A stretch of 33,594 nt of DNA from Pirellulales bacterium (lineage in GTDB: Bacteria > Planctomycetota > Planctomycetia > Pirellulales > JAEUIK01). A program made the position numbers and the translations under genes. Below the pieces are notes generated by a model that saw only the letters and a list, made by a program, of their open reading frames with translations, was not told where the DNA came from and did not search any database. Shown piece after piece: positions 1-9,911 of this stretch. Each line of letters begins with the position of its first letter. The first letter of the stretch is position 1. Location: positions 1 through 33,594 of the forward strand of contig JAIBBZ010000047.1 in assembly GCA_019694435.1 (NCBI GenBank), written 5' to 3'.

Positions 1-339
1 AGGTTGGGGTTGAAGTTCTGGTGAGGGAAGGCTTCCACAATCTTTTCGTCCACTTCCCTCCAGACGACTTGTGGCACGAAGAGTCATGTCTCCCTCACAA
101 AGAATCTGACAACTGAGACGAACTCCCGACAACCCTCTGGCAGACAGGGCCTGTTTCTCTGCTTCGGTCATTTTTGTTGGTTCTCCCGAGAGAAACTCGA
201 CGCGACAGGTCGTACAACGGGAGTTTCCTCCACAGGCGTGCAATTGGTCAATCCCGGCCTCGTCCGGCAGGGCGAGCGCCAGCCGCTTGCCTGCGGGCAC
301 TTGAAACTCGCCGACACCTTCAACCGATAGCTTGGGCAT
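1..339 (-). CDS. 2Fe-2S ferredoxin (3' end cut by window edge)
   Basis: This is a small electron carrier of the adrenodoxin/plant-type 2Fe-2S family, and its C-terminus lies outside the window. From the ATG at 339 the protein starts MPKLSVEGVGEFQVPAGKR. It carries the cluster motif HACGGNSRCTTC (C-x5-C-x2-C, about residues 35-44) and the fourth cysteine in RLSCQIL, in the expected order and spacing. It lies 53 bases downstream of the SMP-30-like gene on the same strand, so co-transcription is possible. No Shine-Dalgarno site is visible. After the residues DMTL (about position 78) the reading frame stays open to the edge, but its codons become low in G/C at third positions, while a shifted frame gives more typical codon use; see findings. 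The redox partner cannot be told from the sequence. Confidence 0.85.
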   Translation of the reverse strand, partial: MPKLSVEGVGEFQVPAGKRLALALPDEAGIDQLHACGGNSRCTTCRVEFLSGEPTKMTEAEKQALSARGLSGVRLSCQILCEGDMTLRATSRLEGSGRKDCGSLPSPELQPQP

Positions 340-392
340 GGAGGACGCTCAATGAGAGGAAAAGAAATCAAAACTGGCAGAGAACTGCCCCG

Positions 393-1409
393 TTAGAAAC
401 CAAGGCCTTTGGTGGCCGTCTTGATGCGGCACAAGTACATGTCGGCCGTGATGTACAGCGTCGTCCCGTCGCCGCCAAAACAGCAGTTGGCCGTGGCCTC
501 GCCTGTCTCGATCCGGCCGAGGTACTCACCTTTGGGGCTCAGGATCAACACGCCGCCGGGCCCGGTGGCAAACAGGTTGCCGTGGGTGTCGACCGATAAC
601 CCGTCGGGCAGCCCCTTGCGTTTGCCCACCCACTGCGTGGTGTCATGCAGTTTTCGTCCCGCGCCCAAGGTGCCGTCGGCGCGCAGCTCGAAGGCCATCC
701 AGATCGCAGCGTCCGGATCTGACTGGGCCACGTACAGGGTCTTTTCGTCCGGCGAGAGGCCGATCCCGTTCGGAAAGGTCATCTGCTTGGTGAGCAAGGT
801 GAGTTTGCCGTCCTTGCTCAAGCGGTAGACGCCGCAGAAGTCCAGCTCGCGCGCGGGGTCGTCTTTGCCTTGCGGAAGTCCATACGGAGGATCGGTGAAA
901 TACAGGTTGCCGGCCCGATCGAACACGAGGTCGTTCGGGCTGTTGAAGCGTTTACCCTCGAAGCGATCGGCCAGCACGACTTTTTTGCCGTTCGAGGCCA
1001 GGGGCTCGAGCCGCGTGACGCGACGGTCACCGTGTTCGCACATCGTCAGGCGGCCCTGCGGGTCGAGCTGCAGGCCGTTCGAGCCGGGTTCGCCACCGCG
1101 GGCGGCGGTGCCGGTATAACCGGCTGGCTTGAAGAACGCCGTGACGCCCGCGCCTTCTTTCCAACGGTTGATCACGTTGTTGGGGATGTCCGAGAAGAGC
1201 AGCATCTGCTGCTGGGGCACCCAGACGGGCCCCTCGGTCCATTCGAAGCCCTCGGCGAGCTTTTCCAGCTTAGTGTCGGCCGGAATGAGCTGGTCGACCC
1301 GAGGATCGACGCGCTCGATCAGGCCGAAGCCGTCTTCGGCACGAGCCGAGATCCCAACCGAGACCAAGGCCACGGCCCAGAGGGCGGAAATTACTTGTCG
1401 CGTTCGCAT
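393..1409 (-). CDS. Secreted SMP-30/gluconolactonase/LRE-like beta-propeller protein
   Basis: This is a 338-residue SMP-30/gluconolactonase-family protein, a six-bladed propeller that usually hydrolyses sugar lactones with a bound divalent metal. The three metal-ligand regions are visible: WTEGPVW (Glu59), NSPNDLVF (Asn159) and LPDGLSVD (Asp269). The N-terminus MRTRQVISALWAVALVSVG followed by ISARA is a typical signal peptide, so the enzyme probably acts outside the cytoplasm. The ATG at 1409 was chosen because GAGG sits nine bases upstream; the in-frame ATG at 1418 directly abuts that GAGG. It is followed by a ferredoxin gene on the same strand. The family call is firm. The real substrate is unknown, since planctomycetes carry many such paralogues of unproven specificity. 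Confidence 0.9.
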   Translation of the reverse strand: MRTRQVISALWAVALVSVGISARAEDGFGLIERVDPRVDQLIPADTKLEKLAEGFEWTEGPVWVPQQQMLLFSDIPNNVINRWKEGAGVTAFFKPAGYTGTAARGGEPGSNGLQLDPQGRLTMCEHGDRRVTRLEPLASNGKKVVLADRFEGKRFNSPNDLVFDRAGNLYFTDPPYGLPQGKDDPARELDFCGVYRLSKDGKLTLLTKQMTFPNGIGLSPDEKTLYVAQSDPDAAIWMAFELRADGTLGAGRKLHDTTQWVGKRKGLPDGLSVDTHGNLFATGPGGVLILSPKGEYLGRIETGEATANCCFGGDGTTLYITADMYLCRIKTATKGLGF

Positions 1410-1590
1410 GGAAATCATCCTCGAGGTGCGGCTGCAAGGAACCAAGTCGGAATCCGGAATGGCCCAGGATATCCGATCCAGCGCGAGCATTCACGTCCGG
1501 GGCAGGGCACGGCGATTCCCTGACGGGCTTGCAGGCGTTAAGGTCTGCTGACGGTGCTTCACACTCGTTTACCAGGGAGTGACTTTGATC

Positions 1591-2619
1591 ATGGCGCGCC
1601 TGGCAGTCCGCCCCGAGCAGCTCGACCTTGATAGTCCGGGCCGCCGCGACTATTTCGTGGCCTTGGAACACGACAGCATCTGGGGCGATCACTTGATCCC
1701 GCTGACCGTGTTTGTCGGCCCACAGGCGCAAGCCGGGCGCGGGCTCGTCGCGTTCGGTTCGAATCACGGCAACGAGTACGAAGGTCCGGTGGCGCTCAAG
1801 CATCTGCTGCGCGAGATCGAGCTGGAAGCAGTGCTCGGGCGAATCATTCTCGTGCCGGTGCTCAATCCGTCGGCCTTCTGGACCGGGACGCGCGAAAGCC
1901 AGGCCGACGACGGCGTGAACCTGAACCGGGCTTTCGTCGAGGGGGCCGGCATCACTCCGGCACTGGCCGGCATCACGCATCGAATCGCGGCCTTTGTGCG
2001 CCAACACGTCTGGCCGCGCGTCCATGTCGTGCTCGACTTGCATTCAGGCGGCGACGTGGCACGGTTTGGCCTGTGCGCGAATTTTCATCCGCTCGACGAC
2101 GCGGTGCTGAGCCACGAAATCGAAGAGACGGCCCGCTGGTTCGGTACGCCGTTGTTGATGGTCTACCAGAACCTGACGCCTGGGCTGTTGCCGAGCGAGG
2201 CCGAGCGGCTGGGCAAGATCACCGTCGGCACCGAATTGGGCTGGGGCCGTGCCGTCAACCGTGAGGGCGTCATGTACGGCCGGCAAGGCGTGCTGGCGGC
2301 GGCCATACGCCACGGTCAGCTGCGCGGATCGATCGAACCGATCGCCCATCATGCCGCCGGGACGCAACGCAAGGTCGCGATGGTCGATCGAGACTGTTTT
2401 GTGTGTGCGCCGTTTCAGGGCCACTACGAGCCGCTGGTCGACTGCGGCCAGAACGTGCGCCGCGGACAGACGGTGGGACTGTTGCACGATTTCGACCACA
2501 TCGACGCCGAGCCCTGGCCAGCCGTGGCGGGGGTCGATGGCGTGGTGCTGGCCCAGGCCTGGGGTCTCCCCGTCGCCCGCGGACAACACATCGTCGTTGT
2601 GGCCCGCGTGCTGGTGTGA
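1591..2619 (+). CDS. Succinylglutamate desuccinylase/aspartoacylase family (DoeB-like) zinc amidohydrolase
   Basis: This is a 342-residue zinc carboxypeptidase-fold deacylase of the AstE/AspA family, closest in pattern to the N-alpha-acetyl-diaminobutyrate deacetylase DoeB group. Visible motifs are GSNHGNEYEGPVALK (zinc ligands His59 and Glu62), the substrate-binding stretch DDGVNLNRAF, the third zinc ligand in VLDLHSGGD (His151), and the catalytic Glu215 in GTELGWGR. The C-terminal third forms the small beta domain of the family. There is no signal peptide, so it is cytoplasmic. The ATG at 1591 is preceded by AGGGAG at a spacing of 12; the upstream GTG at 1579 has no room for a ribosome-binding site. 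No ectoine-degradation partners are nearby, so the acyl substrate is open. It is divergent from the SMP-30 gene across a 181-base gap. Confidence 0.88.
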   Translation: MARLAVRPEQLDLDSPGRRDYFVALEHDSIWGDHLIPLTVFVGPQAQAGRGLVAFGSNHGNEYEGPVALKHLLREIELEAVLGRIILVPVLNPSAFWTGTRESQADDGVNLNRAFVEGAGITPALAGITHRIAAFVRQHVWPRVHVVLDLHSGGDVARFGLCANFHPLDDAVLSHEIEETARWFGTPLLMVYQNLTPGLLPSEAERLGKITVGTELGWGRAVNREGVMYGRQGVLAAAIRHGQLRGSIEPIAHHAAGTQRKVAMVDRDCFVCAPFQGHYEPLVDCGQNVRRGQTVGLLHDFDHIDAEPWPAVAGVDGVVLAQAWGLPVARGQHIVVVARVLV

Positions 2620-2646
2620 CCACTTTTTGCGGGGATTTTCGGCTGG

Positions 2647-2676
2647 TTGACAACCGAGGGGCACGCACGCAAGAGT
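2647..2676 (+). promoter_or_regulatory. Possible promoter of the tRNA-Leu gene
   Basis: A perfect -35 hexamer TTGACA (2647-2652) is followed, after 18 bases, by AAGAGT (2671-2676), which is a weak -10 match (3 of 6). The predicted start would lie near 2683, about ten bases before the mature tRNA, with a GC-rich discriminator. The -10 is poor, so this is only a candidate. Confidence 0.35.
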
Positions 2677-2693
2677 GTAGGCTCGCACCTCGG

Positions 2694-2776
2694 GCCGGAG
2701 TGGCGGAATGGCAGACGCGCTGGATTCAAAATCCAGTAGCCGCAAGGCTGTGTGGGTTCAAGTCCCACCTCCGGTA
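2694..2776 (+). tRNA. tRNA-Leu (anticodon CAA)
   Basis: This is an 83-base class II tRNA. The acceptor strands GCCGGAG and CTCCGGT pair (the last pair is G-U), with discriminator A at 2776. The anticodon stem-loop is CTGGA-TTCAAAA-TCCAG, giving anticodon CAA, which reads TTG leucine codons. The long variable arm forms GCC-GCAA-GGC, and the T-arm is GTGGG-TTCAAGT-CCCAC. The 3' CCA is not encoded. All elements of a leucine tRNA are present. Confidence 0.96.
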
Positions 2777-2857
2777 TTCATGCCTGATCGTGCGCCTACC
2801 GGCACACCTTAGGCGTTCTTGCTTTTGCACCTCTTATTGGGCCGGAGTGGGCTCGCC

Positions 2858-3889
2858 ATGAAGCGATTCTTACCGGAGACGTTCGGGGGTCTCATCGCGC
2901 TGGCTGCGCTCGCCGGAAGCGGCGCGGCGATGGGGGCCGATACGGCTCCCGGCGTGGTCTACGAGGGTGCCAACGGTCCGGGGCAGGGGCAACACGTTGT
3001 GCTAGTCAGCGGCGACGAGGAATACCGCTCGGAAGAGACGCTGCCGCAGCTCGGCAAAATCCTCAGCAAGCATCATGGCTTCCGCTGCACCGTGTTGTTC
3101 GCAATGAACGACGCGGACGGCACGATCGATCCGAACCAAAGCAACATTCCGGGACTTGAAGCCCTACGCGAGGCCGATCTGCTGGTGCTGTTCACGAGGT
3201 TTCGACATCTGCCCGCCGCACAGATGAAAGAACTGGTCGACTACATCGAGTCGGGCCGGCCAATCGTGGGCCTGCGCACCGCGACGCACGCCTTCGACAA
3301 CAAGGGCGACGATCCTTATGCCCGCTATGGCTGGCAGAGCAAGGACTGGGACGGCGGTTTCGGAAGACAGGTGCTGGGCGAAACGTGGGTCAATCATCAT
3401 GGGCACCACGGCGTCGAAAGCACGCGCGGCTTGATCGTGCCTTTGCAGAAGGACCACCCGATCTTGCGCGGCATTGCCGACGGCGACATTTGGGGGCCAT
3501 CCGACGTCTACACTGTGCGGCTGCCCTTACCCGGCGACAGCCAGCCGCTGGTCATGGGGCAGGTGCTGCAAGGCATGCAGCCCGACGACCCGCCGGTCGA
3601 GGGCAAAAAAAACAGCCCGATGATGCCGATCGCCTGGACCAAGACCTATACGGGCACGGCAGGCAAGGCGGCGCGTGTCTTCACGACGACGATGGGCGCT
3701 TCGCAGGATTTTGCCAGCGAGGGAGTCCGGCGGCTGCTGGTGAACGCCTGCTATTGGGCCATGGGTCTCGAGCAACAGATTCCCGAGCGGAGCGAGGTCT
3801 CGCTCGTGGGAACATACGAGCCGACGCCGTTTCGCTTCAACGGTTTTCGCCGCGGCATGCGGCCGAGCGATTTTGCCGAGGCCCGCTAG
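2858..3889 (+). CDS. Secreted ThuA-like domain protein
   Basis: This is a 343-residue protein with a ThuA-like fold (a glutamine-amidotransferase-like domain first named from trehalose utilisation). It is a large expanded family in planctomycetes whose members mostly have no proven activity. The N-terminus MKRFLPETFGGLIALAALAG, ending near GAAMGAD, is a signal peptide. The family pattern is clear: HVVLVSGDEEYRSEETLPQ, then ADLLVLFTRFRHLP and RPIVGLRTATHAF. A histidine-rich stretch NHHGHHG follows, and the C-terminal region LVNACYWAMGLE is also typical. The ATG at 2858 has GGAG ten bases upstream. It starts 82 bases after the tRNA. A link to the trehalose genes downstream would be inference from the family name only, because most ThuA-like proteins in this group are unrelated to trehalose. 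Confidence 0.88.
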   Translation: MKRFLPETFGGLIALAALAGSGAAMGADTAPGVVYEGANGPGQGQHVVLVSGDEEYRSEETLPQLGKILSKHHGFRCTVLFAMNDADGTIDPNQSNIPGLEALREADLLVLFTRFRHLPAAQMKELVDYIESGRPIVGLRTATHAFDNKGDDPYARYGWQSKDWDGGFGRQVLGETWVNHHGHHGVESTRGLIVPLQKDHPILRGIADGDIWGPSDVYTVRLPLPGDSQPLVMGQVLQGMQPDDPPVEGKKNSPMMPIAWTKTYTGTAGKAARVFTTTMGASQDFASEGVRRLLVNACYWAMGLEQQIPERSEVSLVGTYEPTPFRFNGFRRGMRPSDFAEAR

Positions 3890-4010
3890 CCTGGCCCTTG
3901 CGCCGTTGATGCGTTGGGCGTATGCAGCTTGACGGCCGCCGCGCCGGGAATCGACAATTTCCGTTTGCAAGCGTAGTAATTGTCGTTGTCCGGACGGGCC
4001 GCCCCTACCG

Positions 4011-6938
4011 ATGCCACTGGCAGACGCAGAGATCTCGGAGCTGCAGGCCTTTGGCACGGTCATTACTCCCCAATTGCTGCGCGAGCCGGGGCCGTTGGCC
4101 TGTGGCCGCGAATCCGAGCTTGATTTTCTCGCGCATCACTTCGACCACGCCCGGCTCAATTCGGCCATCCTGGTGGGCCCTTCGGGCACGGGGAAGTCGG
4201 CGATCCTGTACGAGTTTTTTCGTCGCTTGGGCCAGCGGACCGATCCGTGGGCGGTGCTGGAGACGTCGTGTTCGCTGTTGATGGCGGGCACACGCTACCT
4301 GGGCGAATGGCAAACCCGGGTTGACGAACTGCGGCGAAAAGTCAGCCGTTTGCAGCGCGTCGCGGTGTACTTCACCGACCTGGCCAACCTGCTGACCGCC
4401 GGCAAGGCTTCGGAATCGACCGATAACATCGCCGCGGCGCTGGCCCCCGCCATCGAGCGCGGCGAAATCGTCCTGTTCGGCGAATGTACCGAGGAGATCT
4501 ACCACCAGTCGATCGAACCGCATCCGTGGTTCAGCAAGTTGTTCGGTACGCTGCGGATCGCTCCGCAGCCGCCCGAGGCCGTGCGCAAAGTGATCGAACA
4601 TCTGCTCGCGCGGCACAATCGCGAATTGGATGCCGAACTCGGCCTCGAGCTGCGGTGGGACGAGCACGCGCTCACGGCCGTCGACCAGTACGGCCGGTTG
4701 TATTTTCCGGGCTCGTCGCCTCCCGGCGGCACGGCGCGGCTGATCGATCACATCGTCAGCGCCAAGCGCGCGGCGCTGCAATGCCAGTTGCAGCGCCCCC
4801 GTTACGAGCAGGTGACGATGCAGGACTGTCTCAAATCGCTCGAATCGTTCACCGGCATTCCGAGCCTGTTGCTGGACGATTCGCAGCCGCTCGATCTGAC
4901 CCAGGTGCGCGATCATTTTCGCTCGCGGGTGATCGGCCAAGATCAGGCGGTCGACACGATCGTCGACCTGATTGCCTTGATCAAGGCCGGCTTGACCGAT
5001 CCGAAGAAGCCCTTAGGAGTGCTGCTCTTCGTCGGTCCGACCGGGGTCGGCAAGACCGAACTGGCCAAGGCCCTGGCCGAGTTCATCTTCGGGCGCGCCG
5101 ACCGGATGCTGCGCTACGACATGTCGGAATTCAAAGATTTCAGCTCGTTCGAAAAGCTGATTGGCAATCCCCAGGCGAGCCACGCATCGGGGCTGCAAGG
5201 TGGCAGCTTGCTCAAGAGCGTGCGCGAGCAACCTTTCTCGCTGATCCTGTTCGACGAGATCGAGAAGGCCCATAGCAACATCTTTGACCTGTGGCTGCAG
5301 TTGTTCGACGACGGCCGGCTGAGCGACGTTCAGGGGCGGGCCACGGACTTTACGCAGTCGATCATCATTCTGACTTCGAATCTCGGCAGCGAGATTTCCG
5401 AAGGCAGCTCGTTCGGCTTTGGCCAAAGCGAGCCGCGCCTCGAGGACGCGGTTGGCGAGGCCATGCGGGCGCACTTCCGGCCCGAATTGATCAACCGCAT
5501 CGATCGCATCGTCCATTTCGCGCCGCTCAATCGCGACCATGTACGAATTCTCGCACAGCGCGAGCTGGGCGAGGTGCTCTTGCGCAGCGGCATCCTGCGG
5601 CGGCAGTTGCGCGTCGATGTCGACCGCGGGGTGATCGACATCCTGGCCGATGCGGGGTTCCATCCGGCTTACGGAGCCCGGCCGCTCAAACGCGCTGTCG
5701 AACGCCTGGCTTTGTTGCCCATCGCCCGCGAGATCGCCGGAATCGCGGAGCAGAATCGTCCCGCGCTGCTGCGATTGTTCCCGCAGGGGGATCGCATCTG
5801 CTTGAAGGTCATCCACGACCGGCAAAGCCGTGGCACCGACGCCCTGACGAACGTCGTGCACGTGACGAATCCCGCCGACGGCAAGGCGGCCAAGTTCACG
5901 CGTGCCGATCTCGTCCGCCTGCTCGATCGTTTGCGGCAAGCGGTTGCCGACCTGGAAGCCGAGGCCGAAGCCCGCGGGCTCGCCGAACGCAAGGCCGCCT
6001 TGGTGGCACGCACCACGCAAGTCGATTTCTGGGACGAGCCGGCCGACGCCCGCGAGGCGATGGGCGACTTGTATCGAGTCGAGAAGATGCTCGAGGCGGT
6101 GCAGGGTTTGCGCTCGAGCCTGGCGCGCTTAGAGCAGAAGCACGAAGGCCTTCAGCGGTCGGCGACCGAGCTCGGGCTACGGCAACTGGCCGGCGAGCTG
6201 TTGGCCAATGCCGTGCACAGCGAAGTCTTGATGTACGGACTACGTTGCTCCGAAAGGCTCGATCGATGCGATGCCTTCGTGGCGATCACCGCGACCGAAC
6301 CGCTCGACGCCGACTTCGTCGGCAAACTGGCGGACATGTATACGGGTTGGGCTGTGCGCAAGGGGTTCCAGGTGCGGATCGTCAACGAGGAACTCCTGGC
6401 TCCCGACGTCAGCCAAGAGGTCGTGCTGCAAATCGAGGGCGTGGCGGTGTTCGGCTTGCTGCGCGCGGAGCAAGGGTTGCATGAGTTCGTCGCGCGCGCC
6501 GGGGGCAAGTCGTCCCGGCACGCCTGCTTCGTCAAGGTGCATGTGCTTCCGATTCTGGACGATGAGGCAGGCGAACGCCGGCCGCCGGCCGTGGCGACCT
6601 CGATGCTGCGCGGCGTCGGGCTGCGCTGTAAGCGATACCGCAGCCGCGCCACGGCGACCAACGCGCAGGGGCAGACCGTCACGCTGCACAGCGGGCTCGA
6701 TCCGGACGAACTCGACGCGATCGCCCGCGAGCTGCTGCATTCCGAGCGCTGGCGTCTCGAGCGGGGCGATGCGCAGGGCACGAGCCTCGACGTCGTGCGC
6801 CGCTACACGATGCAGCCCAATCAATCGGCCAAAGACCTGCGGACGGGGGTAACCACACACCGGCTCGACCAGCTCTTTGCGGGCGCGTTGGATGCGTTTC
6901 TCACCGCAGCCTTGAACGAGCGCCTGGCCGGCCATTAG
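4011..6938 (+). CDS. Clp/HSP100-type AAA+ ATPase fused to a release factor 2-like domain without SPF or GGQ
   Basis: This 975-residue protein has two parts in one uninterrupted frame. Residues 30-280 are a first AAA+ domain with Walker A GPSGTGKS (56-63); its Walker B is degenerate (FTDLAN replaces FIDEIH, losing the catalytic Glu). Residues 296-600 are a strong second Clp-type domain: GPTGVGKT (342-349), LILFDEIEKAH (411-421), sensor 1 TSN (455-457), Arg finger in LINRIDRIV, sensor 2 GARPLKR (555-561), and an FGF loop (468-470) where ClpC/ClpA carry their ClpP-docking loop. No Clp N-domain or ClpB middle domain is present. From about residue 630 the sequence follows RF2: a PCRF-like helical region with VDFWDEPADAREAMGDL, then DMYTGWAVRKGFQV, FGLLRAEQGLHEFV and KDLRTGV near the C-terminus. 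SPF and GGQ are absent. The ATG at 4011 has no clear Shine-Dalgarno site. Fusion is directly seen; a ribosome-linked unfoldase role is inference. Confidence 0.88.
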   Translation: MPLADAEISELQAFGTVITPQLLREPGPLACGRESELDFLAHHFDHARLNSAILVGPSGTGKSAILYEFFRRLGQRTDPWAVLETSCSLLMAGTRYLGEWQTRVDELRRKVSRLQRVAVYFTDLANLLTAGKASESTDNIAAALAPAIERGEIVLFGECTEEIYHQSIEPHPWFSKLFGTLRIAPQPPEAVRKVIEHLLARHNRELDAELGLELRWDEHALTAVDQYGRLYFPGSSPPGGTARLIDHIVSAKRAALQCQLQRPRYEQVTMQDCLKSLESFTGIPSLLLDDSQPLDLTQVRDHFRSRVIGQDQAVDTIVDLIALIKAGLTDPKKPLGVLLFVGPTGVGKTELAKALAEFIFGRADRMLRYDMSEFKDFSSFEKLIGNPQASHASGLQGGSLLKSVREQPFSLILFDEIEKAHSNIFDLWLQLFDDGRLSDVQGRATDFTQSIIILTSNLGSEISEGSSFGFGQSEPRLEDAVGEAMRAHFRPELINRIDRIVHFAPLNRDHVRILAQRELGEVLLRSGILRRQLRVDVDRGVIDILADAGFHPAYGARPLKRAVERLALLPIAREIAGIAEQNRPALLRLFPQGDRICLKVIHDRQSRGTDALTNVVHVTNPADGKAAKFTRADLVRLLDRLRQAVADLEAEAEARGLAERKAALVARTTQVDFWDEPADAREAMGDLYRVEKMLEAVQGLRSSLARLEQKHEGLQRSATELGLRQLAGELLANAVHSEVLMYGLRCSERLDRCDAFVAITATEPLDADFVGKLADMYTGWAVRKGFQVRIVNEELLAPDVSQEVVLQIEGVAVFGLLRAEQGLHEFVARAGGKSSRHACFVKVHVLPILDDEAGERRPPAVATSMLRGVGLRCKRYRSRATATNAQGQTVTLHSGLDPDELDAIARELLHSERWRLERGDAQGTSLDVVRRYTMQPNQSAKDLRTGVTTHRLDQLFAGALDAFLTAALNERLAGH

Positions 6939-7325
6939 CACGGACTCGACCCCGTCGCTGCGCCGAACCAGGCCGACGACCGCTGCCGGGCTGCCCCTGT
7001 CGGTGTGCTGTACATGTTCTGGGCCGTGCTTGATTCGCAGCAACGGCGCGCTGGCCCCAAGATTCGGACTGCTTATGCCATGCTGCAGCTCGCGTGCCGA
7101 AAACCCCGGCGAAACGGCACCATCGCCGCGCAACGGCGTACTGCGCTGCATCACGGTTCAGGGCCATGGCTGGCGCGCGAAGCCGCGCGCATTGACCAAC
7201 CGGCTATCATTCAGCAGACACGTAGGATCGTTCGTGCTCGCAAGGGAGTCCGGTGCCGTCGAAGCAGCAGCTGATGAACCGTGCGAGAGTTCATCGCCGT
7301 CGGTGCATCGCAGAGGAGTCAGCGC
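6939..7325. other. Intergenic region between the AAA+ fusion gene and glgX
   Basis: These 387 bases show no convincing gene. The only clear structure is a GC hairpin at 7173-7190. TTGACC at 7192-7197 could be a -35, but no -10 is found at proper spacing. The ribosome-binding site of glgX (AGAGGAG, 7312-7318) lies at the right end. Confidence 0.6.
7173..7190. repeat. GC-rich inverted repeat (hairpin) upstream of glgX
   Basis: GCGCGCG and CGCGCGC form a perfect 7-bp stem around a four-base loop AAGC. There is no T-run after it on either strand, so it is not a standard intrinsic terminator. It sits between the AAA+ fusion gene and glgX. Confidence 0.55.
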
Positions 7326-9836
<2,511 letters not shown>

Positions 9837-9848
9837 TTGTCCTTGTTC

Positions 9849-9860
9849 GAGCGATCGCTC
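9849..9860. repeat. Palindrome between convergent glgX and AI-2E genes
   Basis: GAGCGATCGCTC is a perfect 12-base palindrome in the 75-base gap between two convergent genes. It has no T-run, so a terminator role is only possible, not shown. Confidence 0.4.
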
Positions 9861-9911
9861 CTGCCAGCCCGGACCAATTGTCACGGCACATGGCTGTGTA
9901 CCGGCGGAGGG

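Noticed and set aside
870..1523. Open frame of 217 codons on the plus strand opposite the SMP-30 gene
   Set aside because: The minus-strand frame has a signal peptide and metal ligands; this one has low-complexity shadow composition.
4011..6938. Calling the gene clpB or prfB
   Set aside because: It has no Clp N-domain and no ClpB middle domain, and its release factor-like part lacks SPF and GGQ, so neither name is justified.
7192..7210. TTGACC followed by TATCAT as a glgX promoter
   Set aside because: The two hexamers are only seven bases apart, too close for sigma70 promoters.
9849..9860. Intrinsic terminator between glgX and the AI-2E gene
   Set aside because: The palindrome has no loop of proper size and no following T-run, so it is listed only as a palindrome.
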